A DNA stretch of 64,000 nt from Spartobacteria bacterium (GCA_021324395.1 JAJPJG010000032.1:124001-188000); one strand, 5' to 3'; numbered from the stretch's first letter, positions 8,099-18,329 are shown. The notes: generated from the letters alone by a model not told the origin. A program made the numbers and translations.

Positions 8099-8752
8099 TC
8101 AATCCGGAATCTGCAGTCCCTTTAGTTTGAGTCGCCCGATGATTTCGCCAACCACTCCGTCGATCGTGAGGTTCGAGCTATCGATCACGTGCGCGTCCTC
8201 GGCGATCACGAGCGGCGAGGCTTTGCGCGAGGAGTCGCGGCGATCGCGCGCGGTGATTTCGTCGTTCTGGCCCTGCGCAGCACGACGGCGCGCGCGAACT
8301 TCCGCCGACGCATCGATGTAAAATTTGTAAGGCGTCTCCGGAAAAACCACTGAGCCGATGTCGCGCCCTTCCATGACGAGGTCGTGGTCGTCCGCGTAAC
8401 GACGTTGCAGCGTGACGAGCGTGCGGCGCACCGGCTCGATGCTCGCGATGGTCGACACGTTTTGATTCACGCTTTCGTCGCACAAAAACGGCGTCGGATT
8501 TTGTCCGTTGATTTCAATCGTCGATTCGCCGTCGTGCAGTCCGCATTTGATTTTTATAATGCCGAGCAATTCGAGCACTGCAGTCGTGTGGCGCGGATCG
8601 ATTTGCTGCTGCAAAACCGCCCACGTCACCGCGCGATACATCGCGCCGGAGTTGACGTAAACGTAACCCAGCCGTCGCGCGAGCGCGCGGGCGACGCTGC
8701 TTTTGCCGGATGCCGCCGGCCCGTCGATGGCGACAACGGTGTGCGGTGTCAC
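8099..8752 (-). CDS. cmk: Cytidylate kinase
   Basis: The frame is open upstream, but a GTG at 8750-8752 overlaps the aroA stop as GTGA and gives the standard Cmk N-terminus VTPHTVVAIDGPAASGKSS, so that start is chosen (217 residues, family-typical). The P-loop is GPAASGKSS, followed by RRLGYVYVNSGAMYRAVTW, the CMP-binding region MEGRDIGSVVFP and the lid RARRRAAQ. It phosphorylates CMP and dCMP. An aroA-cmk pair is a common bacterial arrangement, with rpsA often following; here an acyltransferase follows. Confidence 0.95.
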   Translation of the reverse strand: MTPHTVVAIDGPAASGKSSVARALARRLGYVYVNSGAMYRAVTWAVLQQQIDPRHTTAVLELLGIIKIKCGLHDGESTIEINGQNPTPFLCDESVNQNVSTIASIEPVRRTLVTLQRRYADDHDLVMEGRDIGSVVFPETPYKFYIDASAEVRARRRAAQGQNDEITARDRRDSSRKASPLVIAEDAHVIDSSNLTIDGVVGEIIGRLKLKGLQIPD

Positions 8753-10104
8753 GGCTTGATCTCGATGCCGCTTTGCGACGGCAGGGAACTGATGACCGGC
8801 GTTTGCTGCTCGCGCTTCGGTTTCATGATTTGCTCGAGCGTTTCGTAAAAATTCGGATACGACGTCGCCACGCAATCGATGTCGTCAATGACCGTGTCGC
8901 CCTCGGCGAAAAGCCCGGCGATCGCGAACGCCATTGCGATACGGTGATCGCCGAAACTTTGCAGCCGCGCGCCTTGCAACGGCGCACCGCCGATGATCTC
9001 GAGGCCGTCTTCGCGCTCCGTGACTTCCGCGCCCATCGCGCGGAGATTCGTCGCGATTGCGGCGAGACGATCCGTTTCTTTCACGCGCAATTCCTTTGCG
9101 TCGGCAATCACCGTGACGCCGCTGGCCAGCGCGCCGGCGACAGCGAGGATCGGGATTTCGTCGATGACGTTCGGGATTTCCCTGCCCTGGATCATCGTGC
9201 CCTTAAGTTTTGCGCCTTCGATCACAACAGTTCCACGCGGCTCGCCTTCCTCGACATCCTCGATGATCTCGCTTACGTGCGCGCCCATGCGCAACAGCAC
9301 GCCTAAAATGCCGGTGCGCGTTTCGTTCAAACCGACATCTTTCACCAGCAAATGCGACCGCGGTTGAACGGCGGCTGCGACTAGCCAGAACGCGGCGCTG
9401 GAGATATCGCCGGGAACGACAAAATCGCGCGACTCGGGTGTTTGCTCGCCGTGAACCGAGACGCTCAAGTCGTCTTTATGCGGACGCACGAGAAAGTAGC
9501 TCAGCATCCGTTCCGTGTGGTCGCGGCTCTGGTTCGGCTCGGTGACAGTCGTCTTACCTTTCGCAAACAATGCGGCGAGCAGGATCGCGCTCTTCACCTG
9601 CGCGCTGGAGATCGGCATGAAGTATTGGATCGCGTGCGGCTTGGTGCCTTCGATCACAAGCGGCGGCGTCTGGCGCTGGCCTTCTGCGGTGATCTGCGCG
9701 CCCATTTCCGTGAGCGGCTCGATGATGCGTTTCATCGGCCGGCGCGAAAGCGACGAGTCGCCGATGAGACGGCTGCGGAATGGCTGCGCGGAGAGCAGGC
9801 CTGCGAGAAGGCGCATCGTCGTGCCGGAGTTGCCGCAATCGATGTCGCCTTTCGGCGCAATGAGTTTTTTCTTCGTGCCATGAACGACGAGCGTCGTCGG
9901 CTCCGGTTGGTCGATCTCGACGCCGAGAGCGCGCATCGCGTCGACGGTGCGCATGCAATCTTCACTCGGTAAAAAGCCTTTGATCGCGCACGAGCCGTTT
10001 GAGAGCCCGGCGATGATCACCGCGCGGTGTGAAATGCTTTTGTCTCCTGGCACGCTGATTTCCGTCTGGATCAGCGGTGCTTTTTGAACTTTCCAATGCG
10101 TCAT
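8749..10104 (-). CDS. aroA: 3-phosphoshikimate 1-carboxyvinyltransferase (EPSP synthase)
   Basis: 451 residues. Substrate-binding landmarks are SVPGDKSISHRAVIIAGLS near 18-36, the NSGTTMRLLAG loop near 91-101, SQ/SA-rich segment PISSAQVKSAIL, IDEIPILAVAGA with the catalytic Asp, and KELRVKETDRLAAIATNL near 340. It condenses shikimate-3-phosphate with phosphoenolpyruvate in aromatic amino acid synthesis. The C-terminus is about 20 residues longer than usual (ending PSQSGIEIKP), and part of this tail lies next to the cmk start. The start overlaps the tyrA stop as ATGA. Confidence 0.96.
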   Translation of the reverse strand: MTHWKVQKAPLIQTEISVPGDKSISHRAVIIAGLSNGSCAIKGFLPSEDCMRTVDAMRALGVEIDQPEPTTLVVHGTKKKLIAPKGDIDCGNSGTTMRLLAGLLSAQPFRSRLIGDSSLSRRPMKRIIEPLTEMGAQITAEGQRQTPPLVIEGTKPHAIQYFMPISSAQVKSAILLAALFAKGKTTVTEPNQSRDHTERMLSYFLVRPHKDDLSVSVHGEQTPESRDFVVPGDISSAAFWLVAAAVQPRSHLLVKDVGLNETRTGILGVLLRMGAHVSEIIEDVEEGEPRGTVVIEGAKLKGTMIQGREIPNVIDEIPILAVAGALASGVTVIADAKELRVKETDRLAAIATNLRAMGAEVTEREDGLEIIGGAPLQGARLQSFGDHRIAMAFAIAGLFAEGDTVIDDIDCVATSYPNFYETLEQIMKPKREQQTPVISSLPSQSGIEIKP

Positions 10105-10961
10105 TTTTTGTTCGGTTTCAGTGCGTCGCGTCGCGTTTTTGCCTCGGTGAGAAATTGCTCCATCGCGCGCGCGTCGGCGGCGCTGAGGAGTTTCAACACA
10201 TCCCGTAATTTTTCAATCATTGCGTTGATCGACTTTTCGAGCGCGTCGCGATTTTGCTCGAAAATCTCTGTCCACATCGCCGGTGGGCCCGATGCCACGC
10301 GTGTCGTGTCGCGAAAACCGGGGCCGGAAAAATCGAGCGCGCTGGCGTTTTCGCCAACCGCGAGATTCACGAGCGTCGCCGCCACCAGATGCGGCAAATG
10401 GCTGACGCGCGCGATGATTTCGTCGTGCTCGCCAGGAGGGAGCATGTGAATACGGCAGCCGAGAAATTTCCAAAAAGCGCCGATGCTCGCAACGGCATCG
10501 TTGTCGCTGCGTTCGTCCGGAGTAAGAATGCATGCGGCGTTTTCAAACAAATCGGCGCGTGCCGCTGCGAGGCCGCTTTGCTCGGAGCCGGCCATCGGAT
10601 GACTGCCGACGAAACGGCTGCGTTTCGAAAAAATCGGTGCGAGCGTATCAACGACTGGGGCTTTCACACTGCCGACATCGGTGACAAGCGTTTCCGGCGC
10701 GATGAGCGGAGCGATTTTTTCCGCGAGTTCCGGCATGCAGCCGATCGGCGTGCAAAAAACAACGAGCTGCGCGTCGTTAACGATTTGATCGATCGACGTC
10801 GAAGCGACATCGGCGATTTTTTCGCGCAGCAATTCCACAACCGCATCTTCGCGCCGCGCCCACATCGCGATCTGCGCATCCGCTTTGCGCGCACGCAATG
10901 CAAGCGCGATCGAGCCGCCGAGCAGACCGGGACCGAGAATCGCGATTTTGGAAAAGTTCAT
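10101..10961 (-). CDS. tyrA: Prephenate dehydrogenase
   Basis: 286 residues from the ATG at 10961 (MNFSKIAILGPGLLGGSIA). An upstream in-frame codon would put the start inside the terminator hairpin of the preceding gene, so it is rejected. The Rossmann motif is GPGLLGGS near 9-16, followed by VVFCTPIG, the TDVGSVKAPVV segment, the catalytic-His segment VGSHPMAGSEQSG, and HLPHLVAATL near 200. It oxidatively decarboxylates prephenate to 4-hydroxyphenylpyruvate. There is no ACT domain, so feedback control by that route is not expected. It heads the tyrA-aroA-cmk-plsC group. Confidence 0.93.
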   Translation of the reverse strand: MNFSKIAILGPGLLGGSIALALRARKADAQIAMWARREDAVVELLREKIADVASTSIDQIVNDAQLVVFCTPIGCMPELAEKIAPLIAPETLVTDVGSVKAPVVDTLAPIFSKRSRFVGSHPMAGSEQSGLAAARADLFENAACILTPDERSDNDAVASIGAFWKFLGCRIHMLPPGEHDEIIARVSHLPHLVAATLVNLAVGENASALDFSGPGFRDTTRVASGPPAMWTEIFEQNRDALEKSINAMIEKLRDVLKLLSAADARAMEQFLTEAKTRRDALKPNKK

Positions 10962-10966
10962 GAGAC

Positions 10967-11002
10967 AAAAAGAGACGCGACGCATTTCCGCGTCGCGCCT
11001 CT
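10967..11002 (-). terminator. Rho-independent terminator of the small lipoprotein gene
   Basis: A 13-bp stem with one mismatch (10971-10983 pairs with 10990-11002) closes a 6-nt loop. Read leftward it is followed directly by a run of five U at 10967-10971. It lies 24 bp after the lipoprotein stop and only 6 bp before the tyrA start, so it separates the two leftward transcripts unless read through. Confidence 0.85.
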
Positions 11003-11025
11003 GTAGGATTTGCTTTCGTCAGCCG

Positions 11026-11436
11026 TTAGGGGACGAGGAAAATTTTCTGCGTGTAAGGATCTTTGACTTCCGTGCCTGGCGGAAAACCGCGCACGTCGAC
11101 ATAGCCGGAATACGGCGCATACGGGCTAGTGACAAAGCCCGGTTTTCCGGGAACCGGTGTGCCGTAGGGATAATCCTTGCGCGGCGCAGCGGTTGTCGTC
11201 GTCGTTTTTTCCGTTTTCACCGATGGAGGCGGTGGCGGAGGAGGAGTGTTGTCGGTCGTTGTCACGGTCGTGTCGGTTGTCTGCGTCGTCGTCGGCGGGG
11301 GTTCCTGCGAGATCATCTGCGTCTCGGTGCCTTGATAGCCGTAGTTGTGGCGACGGTGCTGCGGCTGCGAGCTTTCGCATGCGGCGAGCGAGATCAATGT
11401 GATCAACGCGGCGGAGGTGAAATGAAGTCGTGTCAT
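11026..11436 (-). CDS. Small Pro/Thr-rich lipoprotein
   Basis: 136 residues. The N-terminus [20 protein letters not shown] ends in a lipobox (LAAC) with the acceptor Cys at residue 20. Residues 45-90 are a low-complexity Thr/Pro linker with seven consecutive prolines. A conserved-looking tail follows: [20 protein letters not shown] and then the end KIFLVP. No enzymatic motif is seen. It is probably an envelope lipoprotein with a flexible spacer and a short C-terminal binding segment. It is monocistronic, with its own terminator at 10967-11002. Confidence 0.75.
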   Translation of the reverse strand: MTRLHFTSAALITLISLAACESSQPQHRRHNYGYQGTETQMISQEPPPTTTQTTDTTVTTTDNTPPPPPPPSVKTEKTTTTTAAPRKDYPYGTPVPGKPGFVTSPYAPYSGYVDVRGFPPGTEVKDPYTQKIFLVP

Positions 11437-11508
11437 AATTCCCTTATAGTGTTTGCTCTCTTACCGGATGGAACCGGCGCTGACAACTGAATTGTCTCCT
11501 CGCCCGGC

Positions 11509-12489
11509 TCACAAAACGCGCAGTTGACTCTGCAATTGCTCGCTCAGCGCGGCGGTGACCTGCTCGGGCGACTCGAGCGCGGCGAGCGGGCCGACGTTTT
11601 GCAAAATGTGCAGGTTGCTGTTGCGGACCATCTCGCGCAAACGCTGCGCCCAATCGAGCGGTGACGCCGGCACTGCATCGCTCCAGAGCAGCGTCACCGG
11701 CTGTGCGAGCGTTTTGATTCGCGATTCGAAATCGAAACAAAGCCGGCCCGCGTGCAGATTCGCAATCGCGTGCTCGGCGCCGTATTGCTGCGCGCAGGTC
11801 GCATAAACATCGACGACTTCCTCAGTGACTTTCGCCGGATTGGCAAAGCCGAATTGCGTGAGCCACTCGCGCATGGCCGATTTCGTCGATTGGTAATTGC
11901 GGTAAAGAAAGCGATTCAGCAATGGCAGCGCCGCCGAGAGTTTTGTGCCGAGCGAAATTTGCTTTTGGCCAAACTCCGTCAGCCCGGTCGGCATTAGCAA
12001 AATCAAACGCGACACCAGTTCCGGATGCTGGCTCGCGACGAGCACGCACAAACCGCCGCCGAGTCCGCTGCCGATGAGCACCGGCGGCTGATCACATGTC
12101 GCGCGGATAAACTCCGCGAGCGCACGCGCGAAATCCTCCGCCGCGATGTGCGCCTGCGGGCGCGCCGATTCGCCGAAACCGATCAAGTCCGGCGCGACGA
12201 CGCGATGCGTGCTCGTGAATGCCGGATAGACTTTCGACCATTCGTAAGACGAAGCGCCGGGCGAAATGCCGTGCACGAAAATAAGTGTCTGCCCGATGCC
12301 GCATTCGTGATAAACGATCTGGCCGAGGCTCGTGTGGAGAACCTTCGTTTTGAAAACAGCGGGCGAGATCGTGTCGGGCACGCGCGATTTCGTCGCCGGT
12401 CGCACCGCATATTTCAGCGCAAACATAATCGCGCCGAGGAAACCCGCGCCGAGGCCGACGCCGAGCAGTTTTTTCTCGCCGCGGCTCAT
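11509..12489 (-). CDS. Alpha/beta-hydrolase-fold membrane protein lacking the catalytic triad
   Basis: 326 residues with an N-terminal membrane anchor near 8-26. The fold is clear: oxyanion-strand motif FVHGISPGASSYEW near 71-84, the HRVVAPDLIGFGESARP strand near 95-111, and the nucleophile elbow VLIGSGLGGG near 137-146. By alignment with family members reading GNSLGG, the nucleophile Ser (position 142) is Gly, the acid position before Pro274 is Val, and the catalytic-His position (GH in relatives, here GP at 300-301) is Pro. All three triad residues appear lost, so it is probably a binding or scaffold pseudoenzyme. It is 3 bp downstream of purM, at the end of the purine operon. Confidence 0.8.
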   Translation of the reverse strand: MSRGEKKLLGVGLGAGFLGAIMFALKYAVRPATKSRVPDTISPAVFKTKVLHTSLGQIVYHECGIGQTLIFVHGISPGASSYEWSKVYPAFTSTHRVVAPDLIGFGESARPQAHIAAEDFARALAEFIRATCDQPPVLIGSGLGGGLCVLVASQHPELVSRLILLMPTGLTEFGQKQISLGTKLSAALPLLNRFLYRNYQSTKSAMREWLTQFGFANPAKVTEEVVDVYATCAQQYGAEHAIANLHAGRLCFDFESRIKTLAQPVTLLWSDAVPASPLDWAQRLREMVRNSNLHILQNVGPLAALESPEQVTAALSEQLQSQLRVL

Positions 12490-12492
12490 CGC

Positions 12493-13524
12493 TTAAAACT
12501 CCAGCCGCACCACGCCGGAGCCGCGTTCGATGCGGCCGATGCGTTTCGCTTTCGTTTTGCGAATCACCGCGTCGGCGTCTTTTTCTGCAACGATGATGGT
12601 CATGCCGATGCCCATATTAAACACCTGATACATTTCGGTCACGTCCACGTTTCCGCCACTTTGCAGGATTTGGAAAAGGGCGGGCACCTTCCATGATTTC
12701 GTGTCGATCGCTGCGTAGCAATTTTTCGGCAGCACGCGCGGCAGATTGTCGATCAACCCGCCGCCGGTGATGTGCGCGAGCCCTTTGATCACGCCGTCCG
12801 GCAGCGTCGCGAGCAGCGGTTGGAAATTGCGATGCACGCGCAGCAATTCGTCGCCGATGGTTTTCGCGATGCCCGGCAGCTTCGACGAAAGCTGCAGTTC
12901 CATTTGCTCAAACAAAATTTTCCGCGCGAGCGAATAGCCGTTGGTGTGCAGTCCGTTTGATGCAAGGCCGAGCACCACGTCGCCCGCTTTGATTCTGCTG
13001 CCGTCGATCATTTTTTTGCGATCGACCACGCCGACAATCGTGCCGGCGAGATCGTATTCGCCGCGTTGATACATGCCCGGCATTTGTGCGGTTTCGCCGC
13101 CGATCAAAGCGCAGCCCGCCTCTTTGCACGCTTTTGTAAAACCTTTGATGAGCTGCTCGAAAACCGCCGGTTCGAGCCGTTCCGCGCCGATGTAATCGAG
13201 GAAAAACAACGGCCGCGCGCCGACCACGGCGATGTCGTTGACGCAATGATTCACGAGGTCCGCGCCCACGGTGTCGTGCCGGTTCATCGCGAACGCGAGC
13301 TTCAATTTCGTGCCGACGCCATCAACGCTCGACACGAGCACCGGTTCGCGCATGCCTTTGAAGTTCGGTTTAAACAACCCGCCGAATCCGCCGATTTTCC
13401 CGAGCACTTCCGGCCCGTGCGTGATTTTTACGCGCGCGTGAATTTTGCTTTTCACCGCATTGCCGAGATCCACGTCCACGCCGGCTCGTGCGTAGGCTTT
13501 TTTGTGTTTCTCACCGTTATTCAT
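12493..13524 (-). CDS. purM: Phosphoribosylformylglycinamidine cyclo-ligase (AIR synthetase)
   Basis: 343 residues. PurM landmarks are YARAGVDVDLGN near 11-22, the GGFGGLF segment, SSVDGVGTKLKLA with the ATP-site Asp, and VNHCVNDIAVVGARPLFFLDY. Further along are IGGETAQMPGMY, the SNGLHTNGYSLAR loop and HITGGGLIDNLPRVLP. It closes the imidazole ring to give AIR in purine synthesis. The ATG overlaps the purF stop as ATGA. The order purS-purQ-purL-purF-purM is kept with no unrelated gene between. Confidence 0.97.
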   Translation of the reverse strand: MNNGEKHKKAYARAGVDVDLGNAVKSKIHARVKITHGPEVLGKIGGFGGLFKPNFKGMREPVLVSSVDGVGTKLKLAFAMNRHDTVGADLVNHCVNDIAVVGARPLFFLDYIGAERLEPAVFEQLIKGFTKACKEAGCALIGGETAQMPGMYQRGEYDLAGTIVGVVDRKKMIDGSRIKAGDVVLGLASNGLHTNGYSLARKILFEQMELQLSSKLPGIAKTIGDELLRVHRNFQPLLATLPDGVIKGLAHITGGGLIDNLPRVLPKNCYAAIDTKSWKVPALFQILQSGGNVDVTEMYQVFNMGIGMTIIVAEKDADAVIRKTKAKRIGRIERGSGVVRLEF

Positions 13525-14975
13525 ACGAGATCAAAAAGCTCCGGATGCTCGTCCTCTTCGGCCAATAGGTTCGCGCGGTTCTGGCGTCGCTCCATGATGA
13601 ATTTGTCGAGCTGCGGATCGAACGGAATCGGGTAGTCGCCAGTGAAACACGCGAGACAAAAACTTTCGCGCGGCAGTCCGGTCGCACGCACCATGCCTTC
13701 GGTGTCGAGATAACCAATCGAGTCCGCGCCGAGATACTCGCGGATTTGCTCCATCGTGCATTGGTTCGCGAGCAGGTTTTTCGGATCGGGAAAATCGATG
13801 CCGTAGTGGCACGCGAAGCGATGCGGTGGACACGAAATGCGCATGTGCACTTCCTTCGCGCCGGCTTCGCGCATGTTTACGACGCGCGCACGCGCCGTTG
13901 TTCCGCGCACGATGGAATCATCCACGACGACGACGCGCTTGCCCGCGACGGCTTCCTTGATGAGGTTCAATTTCACGCGCACATTGAAATCGCGGATGAG
14001 CTGCGTCGGCTGCAAAAATGTGCGCCCGATGTAGTGATTGCGCACAAACGCGTGCTCGTAGGGAATGCCGAGCTCCTCGGCAAAACCGAGCGCCGCGTAA
14101 TTTCCCGAGTCCGGCACCGGCACGACCATGTCGGCCTCGACCGGATGCAACCGCGCCAGTTCGCGTCCCATCGCGGTGCGCACGCGGCTGACGTTGATGT
14201 TTGAAATGATCGAGTCGGGCCGCGCGAAATAGACGTATTCGAACATGCAAAATGCCTGCTTCTCGGTGTCGAACGGAAACTCGCTGCGAATGCCTTTTTC
14301 GTCGATGATGACGACCTCGCCCGGCTCGATCTCGCGCACGAATTCCGCATGGATCAAATCGAACGCGCACGTCTCGCTCGACAAAATGTAAGCGCCGTCG
14401 AGCTTTCCGAGTGCGAGCGGACGGAAGCCGAACGGATCGCGCACGCCGATGATTTCGCGCTCGCTCATGATGACGAGCGAAAAGGCGCCCTGCACTTTGC
14501 GCAATGCCGCAAGCACGCCGCTCGTGCCGTTTGGCTGGGCGAGCAAATGCAGAATGATTTCGCTGTCGACGGTCGTCTGGAAAATCGAGCCTTTGTGCTC
14601 GAGTTCATCGCGCAGCAGCGCGGCGTTGATGAGATTGCCGTTGTGTCCGATCGCGAGTTGTCCGCGCCCGCAATCGACCACGAGAGGCTGCGCATTTTTG
14701 ATATTGCTCGAACCGGTGGTCGAATAACGCACGTGTCCAATGGCGCGATTTCCTTTCAATCGCTCCAGGTTATCCGGCGAAAACACCTGCGACACAAGGC
14801 CCATCTCTTTGTGCATGGCGAACGGCGTGTTCGGCCCGCTCGCCGTGACGATTCCCGCGCTTTCCTGGCCGCGATGCTGCAGCGCGAACAGTCCGTAATA
14901 AGTCAGCACCGCTGCGTTCGGATGACCGTAAACGGCGAAGACGCCGCATTCGTGTTTGGGGCGATGGTCGCTCAT
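13521..14975 (-). CDS. purF: Amidophosphoribosyltransferase
   Basis: 484 residues from the ATG at 14975, chosen because it overlaps the purL stop as ATGA and gives [19 protein letters not shown]. Cys8 would become the N-terminal nucleophile after propeptide removal, as in Bacillus-type PurF. The PRPP-binding motif is [17 protein letters not shown] near 345-361. Four Cys residues in the C-terminal half ([26 protein letters not shown]) fit the 4Fe-4S cluster of the Bacillus-type enzyme, though ligand identity was not checked by alignment. It catalyses the first committed step of purine synthesis. Confidence 0.96.
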   Translation of the reverse strand: MSDHRPKHECGVFAVYGHPNAAVLTYYGLFALQHRGQESAGIVTASGPNTPFAMHKEMGLVSQVFSPDNLERLKGNRAIGHVRYSTTGSSNIKNAQPLVVDCGRGQLAIGHNGNLINAALLRDELEHKGSIFQTTVDSEIILHLLAQPNGTSGVLAALRKVQGAFSLVIMSEREIIGVRDPFGFRPLALGKLDGAYILSSETCAFDLIHAEFVREIEPGEVVIIDEKGIRSEFPFDTEKQAFCMFEYVYFARPDSIISNINVSRVRTAMGRELARLHPVEADMVVPVPDSGNYAALGFAEELGIPYEHAFVRNHYIGRTFLQPTQLIRDFNVRVKLNLIKEAVAGKRVVVVDDSIVRGTTARARVVNMREAGAKEVHMRISCPPHRFACHYGIDFPDPKNLLANQCTMEQIREYLGADSIGYLDTEGMVRATGLPRESFCLACFTGDYPIPFDPQLDKFIMERRQNRANLLAEEDEHPELFDLV

Positions 14976-17197
14976 TCGGTCATGCAGTTGCGGATGGCAG
15001 AATACCACGCGCGATGGAGATCATCCACCGGCCAGAGAAGGCTCGTGCCGTTGGCGCGAAGCTGGAGTTCCCTGCCGCCCACCGTGCCGATGCGCCGCGC
15101 TGGAATGCCGCGCCATTCGCAAAGTGCAACCGCAGCGGCGGCGTTTGTTTTCGAGACGGAAATCACGATGCGCGATTGCGACTCGTTAAATAAAAGCTGG
15201 TCGAGGCGCAGATCCGTTGCGCCGAAGTCAATTTCCGCGCCGATCGGTTTTTCGCGCGAGATGCAGCATTCGGCGAGCGCGACGGCGAGTCCGCCTTCGC
15301 TGCAATCGTGCGCGCTTTTGACGAGCCCGCTGCGGATCAACGAGCGCAAACTGTCGTGCAGCGCCCGTTCGCGATCAAAATCGATCCGCGGCGGCGTGCC
15401 TTCTTTTTTGCCGTGGACGATTTTCAGATATTGCGTCGCGCCCATTTCGCTGCCGAAGCCGCCGAGCAGGATGATCGCATCGCCGGCATCTTTGAAAAAT
15501 TGCGTCGTGATCTGTTTTTCGTTTTCGATCAGGCCGACCATGCCGACCGTCGGCGTCGGATCGATCGCGCCGCCCGGATTTTCGTTGTAAAGGCTGACGT
15601 TTCCACCCGTGACCGGCGTGTTAAACACGCGGCAACCCTCGGCGAGACCTTCCACGCATTCGCGAAGCTGCCAGAAATTTTCCGGCTTGTGCGGGTTGCC
15701 GAAATTTAAGTTGTCCGTGACCGCGAGCGGAACGGCGCCGCTGCACGCGAGATTTCGCGCGGCTTCGGCGACGGCGATCTTTGCGCCTTCGCGCGGATCG
15801 AGCGCGCAATAGAGCGCGTTGCAGTCACTCGTCGCGGCGAGAATTTTGTTCGCCTCGCGCACGAGAAAAACCGCCGCGTCGGAACCGGGCAACACGCACG
15901 TGCCCGCGCGCACCATGTGATCGTATTGCCGGTAAACCCAATTTTTCGACGCGATCGTCGGATGCAACAAAAGCTGCAAAAGCGCGCTGTGCGAATCGGC
16001 CTCGGGCCAGTCCTGGAGCGGCTTCGCGGGCGATTTCGGTTTTGCATCGCGCACGTAAATCGGCGCATCGTCCGCTAGTTTGCTCGCGGGAATTTCCGCG
16101 GCGACCTTGCCGCCGTCGAGCACGCGCATCATGCCGTCGTCCTTCACCACGCCGACTTCGGCATACGGCAAATCCCATTTTTCAAAAATGTCGCGCACGG
16201 TTTGCTCGTGGCCCTTTTTCACGATGATCAGCATTCGCTCCTGCGATTCGCTGAGCATGATTTCGTAAGGCGTCATGCTTGTTTCGCGCTTCGGCACTTT
16301 CGCGAGATCGATCTCCACGCCCGTGCCGCCGCGGCTCGCGGTTTCGCACGTCGAGCAGGTGAGCCCCGCCGCGCCCATGTCCTGGATGCCCGCGACGCAG
16401 CCGGTTTCGAGCAATTCAAGGCACGCCTCGAGCAGCAGCTTTTCTTTAAAAGGATCGCCGACCTGCACCGCCGGCCGGTCCTGTTTCGATTCCTCGGTCA
16501 GCTCGCGGGAAGCGAACGCCGCGCCGGCGAGTCCGTCGCGACCGGTTTCCGCGCCGACGTAAAACACCGGATTGCCGATGCCTTTGGCCGCGCCGCGCGC
16601 GATTTGCTCGTGGCGCAGCACGCCGAGGCAAAAGACGTTCACCAGCGGATTGCCCTCGTAGCTTTCGTCGAAATAAATCTCGCCGCCGATGGTGGGAATG
16701 CCGATGCAATTTCCGTAGTGCGCAATGCCGGCGACGACGCCCGCAAACAACCGGCGATTCGTTTTCACACCCGCGCTGTCGCCGCAAATCTCGCCAAAGC
16801 GCAGCGAATTCAGCGAAAACACCGGCCGCGCGCCCATCGTAAAAATGTCGCGGATGATCCCGCCGACGCCCGTCGCCGCGCCCTGGAACGGCTCAATCGC
16901 GCTCGGGTGATTGTGCGACTCCATCTTGAACGCGATCGCCCAGCCATCGCCGATGTCGATCACGCCCGCGTTTTCCTCGCCGGCTTTCACGAGCACGCCC
17001 GGCCCGTCGGTCGGAAATTTCCGCAACTCCGGCTTCGAGTTTTTGTAGCTGCAATGCTCGCTCCACATCACCGAGAAAATCCCGAGCTCGGTGAAATTCG
17101 GCTCGCGTCCGAGGATCGATTTGATGCGCTCGTATTCGTCCGGCGTGATGCCGTGCTTGGCGATGAGGTCGGGCGTGATGGCTGGTTCGTTGGTCAT
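14972..17197 (-). CDS. purL: Phosphoribosylformylglycinamidine synthase large subunit, small-PurL type
   Basis: 741 residues, the length of the small PurL that works with separate PurS and PurQ rather than the 1300-residue fused enzyme. Motifs include [20 protein letters not shown] near 45-64, the ATP/Mg segment [37 protein letters not shown], the [20 protein letters not shown] block, and the C-terminal [18 protein letters not shown]. It converts FGAR to FGAM with glutamine-derived ammonia. A 71-bp gap separates it from purQ and holds a possible 9-bp hairpin (17220-17228 with 17255-17263). Confidence 0.97.
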   Translation of the reverse strand: MTNEPAITPDLIAKHGITPDEYERIKSILGREPNFTELGIFSVMWSEHCSYKNSKPELRKFPTDGPGVLVKAGEENAGVIDIGDGWAIAFKMESHNHPSAIEPFQGAATGVGGIIRDIFTMGARPVFSLNSLRFGEICGDSAGVKTNRRLFAGVVAGIAHYGNCIGIPTIGGEIYFDESYEGNPLVNVFCLGVLRHEQIARGAAKGIGNPVFYVGAETGRDGLAGAAFASRELTEESKQDRPAVQVGDPFKEKLLLEACLELLETGCVAGIQDMGAAGLTCSTCETASRGGTGVEIDLAKVPKRETSMTPYEIMLSESQERMLIIVKKGHEQTVRDIFEKWDLPYAEVGVVKDDGMMRVLDGGKVAAEIPASKLADDAPIYVRDAKPKSPAKPLQDWPEADSHSALLQLLLHPTIASKNWVYRQYDHMVRAGTCVLPGSDAAVFLVREANKILAATSDCNALYCALDPREGAKIAVAEAARNLACSGAVPLAVTDNLNFGNPHKPENFWQLRECVEGLAEGCRVFNTPVTGGNVSLYNENPGGAIDPTPTVGMVGLIENEKQITTQFFKDAGDAIILLGGFGSEMGATQYLKIVHGKKEGTPPRIDFDRERALHDSLRSLIRSGLVKSAHDCSEGGLAVALAECCISREKPIGAEIDFGATDLRLDQLLFNESQSRIVISVSKTNAAAAVALCEWRGIPARRIGTVGGRELQLRANGTSLLWPVDDLHRAWYSAIRNCMTE

Positions 17198-17268
17198 CGA
17201 GGCGGATTAGGAAAACAGGAAAATCGCGATGCTCAAATTCGTTTTTCCTGCAGGCGCGATTTTTTTCT

Positions 17269-17973
17269 TTAAGCCGCCTTCCGCGCGCCGAGCGTGGCGA
17301 GGATCGACTCGAAGATGACTTTGCCGTCGGTGCTGCCGAGGCGCGGGTCGCAGGCGCGCTCCGGGTGCGGCATCAGGCCGAAGACGTTCCGCGCGCGGTT
17401 GCAGATGCCCGCGATGTTTTGCGCGGAGCCATTCGGGTTGGCGGCGGCGGTCGCCGCGCCGTTTTCATCGGTGTAGCGCAGGAGGATTTGCCGATGCGCG
17501 TTCAGTTCCAGCAGCGTGGCGTCATCGGCCACGTAGCAGCCTTCGCCGTGGGCGATCGGGATGTTTAAGAGCGTGCCCGTCCACGTCGCGCACGTCCACG
17601 GCGTGTCGATATTCTCCACGCGCAACCGCCGGTGCTCGCAGATGAAATGCAGCGATTGATTGCGCACGAGCGTGCCGGGCAGCAGATGCGCCTCGCACAG
17701 GATCTGGAAGCCGTTGCAGATGCCGAGCACGGCTTTCCCCTGTTTCGCCGCATCCACCACGCTCTGCATCACCGGCGAAAAACGCGCGATCGCACCGCAG
17801 CGGAGATAATCGCCGTAGGAAAACCCGCCCGGCAGCACGATCAGGTCGAATGCATCGAGCGACGTCTCCTTGTGCCAGACGTAATGCGTCTCCACGCCCA
17901 AAACCTCGCTCAGCGCGATGAAACAATCCTGGTCGCAATTGGACCCCGGGAAGCGGATGACAGCGGCTTTCAT
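17269..17973 (-). CDS. purQ: Phosphoribosylformylglycinamidine synthase glutaminase subunit
   Basis: 234 residues. Class I glutamine amidotransferase: [13 protein letters not shown] near 5-17, [17 protein letters not shown] near 47-63, the nucleophile elbow [10 protein letters not shown] near 82-91 with catalytic Cys, and the C-terminal GLMPHPERA carrying the His-x-Glu dyad. It supplies ammonia to PurL. Its start is 16 bp after the purS stop. Confidence 0.97.
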   Translation of the reverse strand: MKAAVIRFPGSNCDQDCFIALSEVLGVETHYVWHKETSLDAFDLIVLPGGFSYGDYLRCGAIARFSPVMQSVVDAAKQGKAVLGICNGFQILCEAHLLPGTLVRNQSLHFICEHRRLRVENIDTPWTCATWTGTLLNIPIAHGEGCYVADDATLLELNAHRQILLRYTDENGAATAAANPNGSAQNIAGICNRARNVFGLMPHPERACDPRLGSTDGKVIFESILATLGARKAA

Positions 17974-17989
17974 CGTCTCGGGAAAAAAC

Positions 17990-18217
17990 TTACTGCAGCT
18001 CCAGCCGGTAATCCTCGATCACCGGGTTCGAGAGCAGGTCGCGGCAAATCTCGTGCAGCTTCGCCTCGTCCGCGCCCTCGACTTCGATCTCCATGAACTT
18101 GCCGATGCGCACGCTTTTTACCTGCGGCAACCCGTGATGATGCATCGCGTCGCGCACGGCGACACCCTGCGGATCGAGCACGCTTTGTTTCGGCATCACG
18201 ATGACTTTGGCTTTCAT
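17990..18217 (-). CDS. purS: Phosphoribosylformylglycinamidine synthase subunit PurS
   Basis: 75 residues beginning [18 protein letters not shown], with [20 protein letters not shown] and the end [12 protein letters not shown], all standard for PurS, the small dimeric subunit bridging PurQ and PurL. It is the first gene of the purine operon, so the promoter should lie in the 112 bp between it and the lipoprotein gene at 18330. Confidence 0.95.
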   Translation of the reverse strand: MKAKVIVMPKQSVLDPQGVAVRDAMHHHGLPQVKSVRIGKFMEIEVEGADEAKLHEICRDLLSNPVIEDYRLELQ

Positions 18218-18329
18218 GCGCCGAGAAGATGATTTGCGCGCACGGAAAGTTCAACTGCATTGTGGCGATGCGCGGCAAAAATGATGCAGCCGGTTAGCTG
18301 CAGCGCAGGCGACGTTCGGTTGCGCGACC

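Noticed and set aside
17220-17263. Rho-independent terminator between purQ and purL
   Set aside because: The stem pairs over 9 bp but the loop is 26 nt and the U-run lies on the wrong side for the purQ transcript, so a terminator is not supported.
18249-18323. Second attC site after the lipoprotein gene
   Set aside because: GTTGAAC (minus strand, 18255-18249) fits GTTRRRY and GCGCAAC lies upstream, but the arms pair poorly and the R'' box does not complement the cassette border GTTAGGC. It is at best a decayed site.
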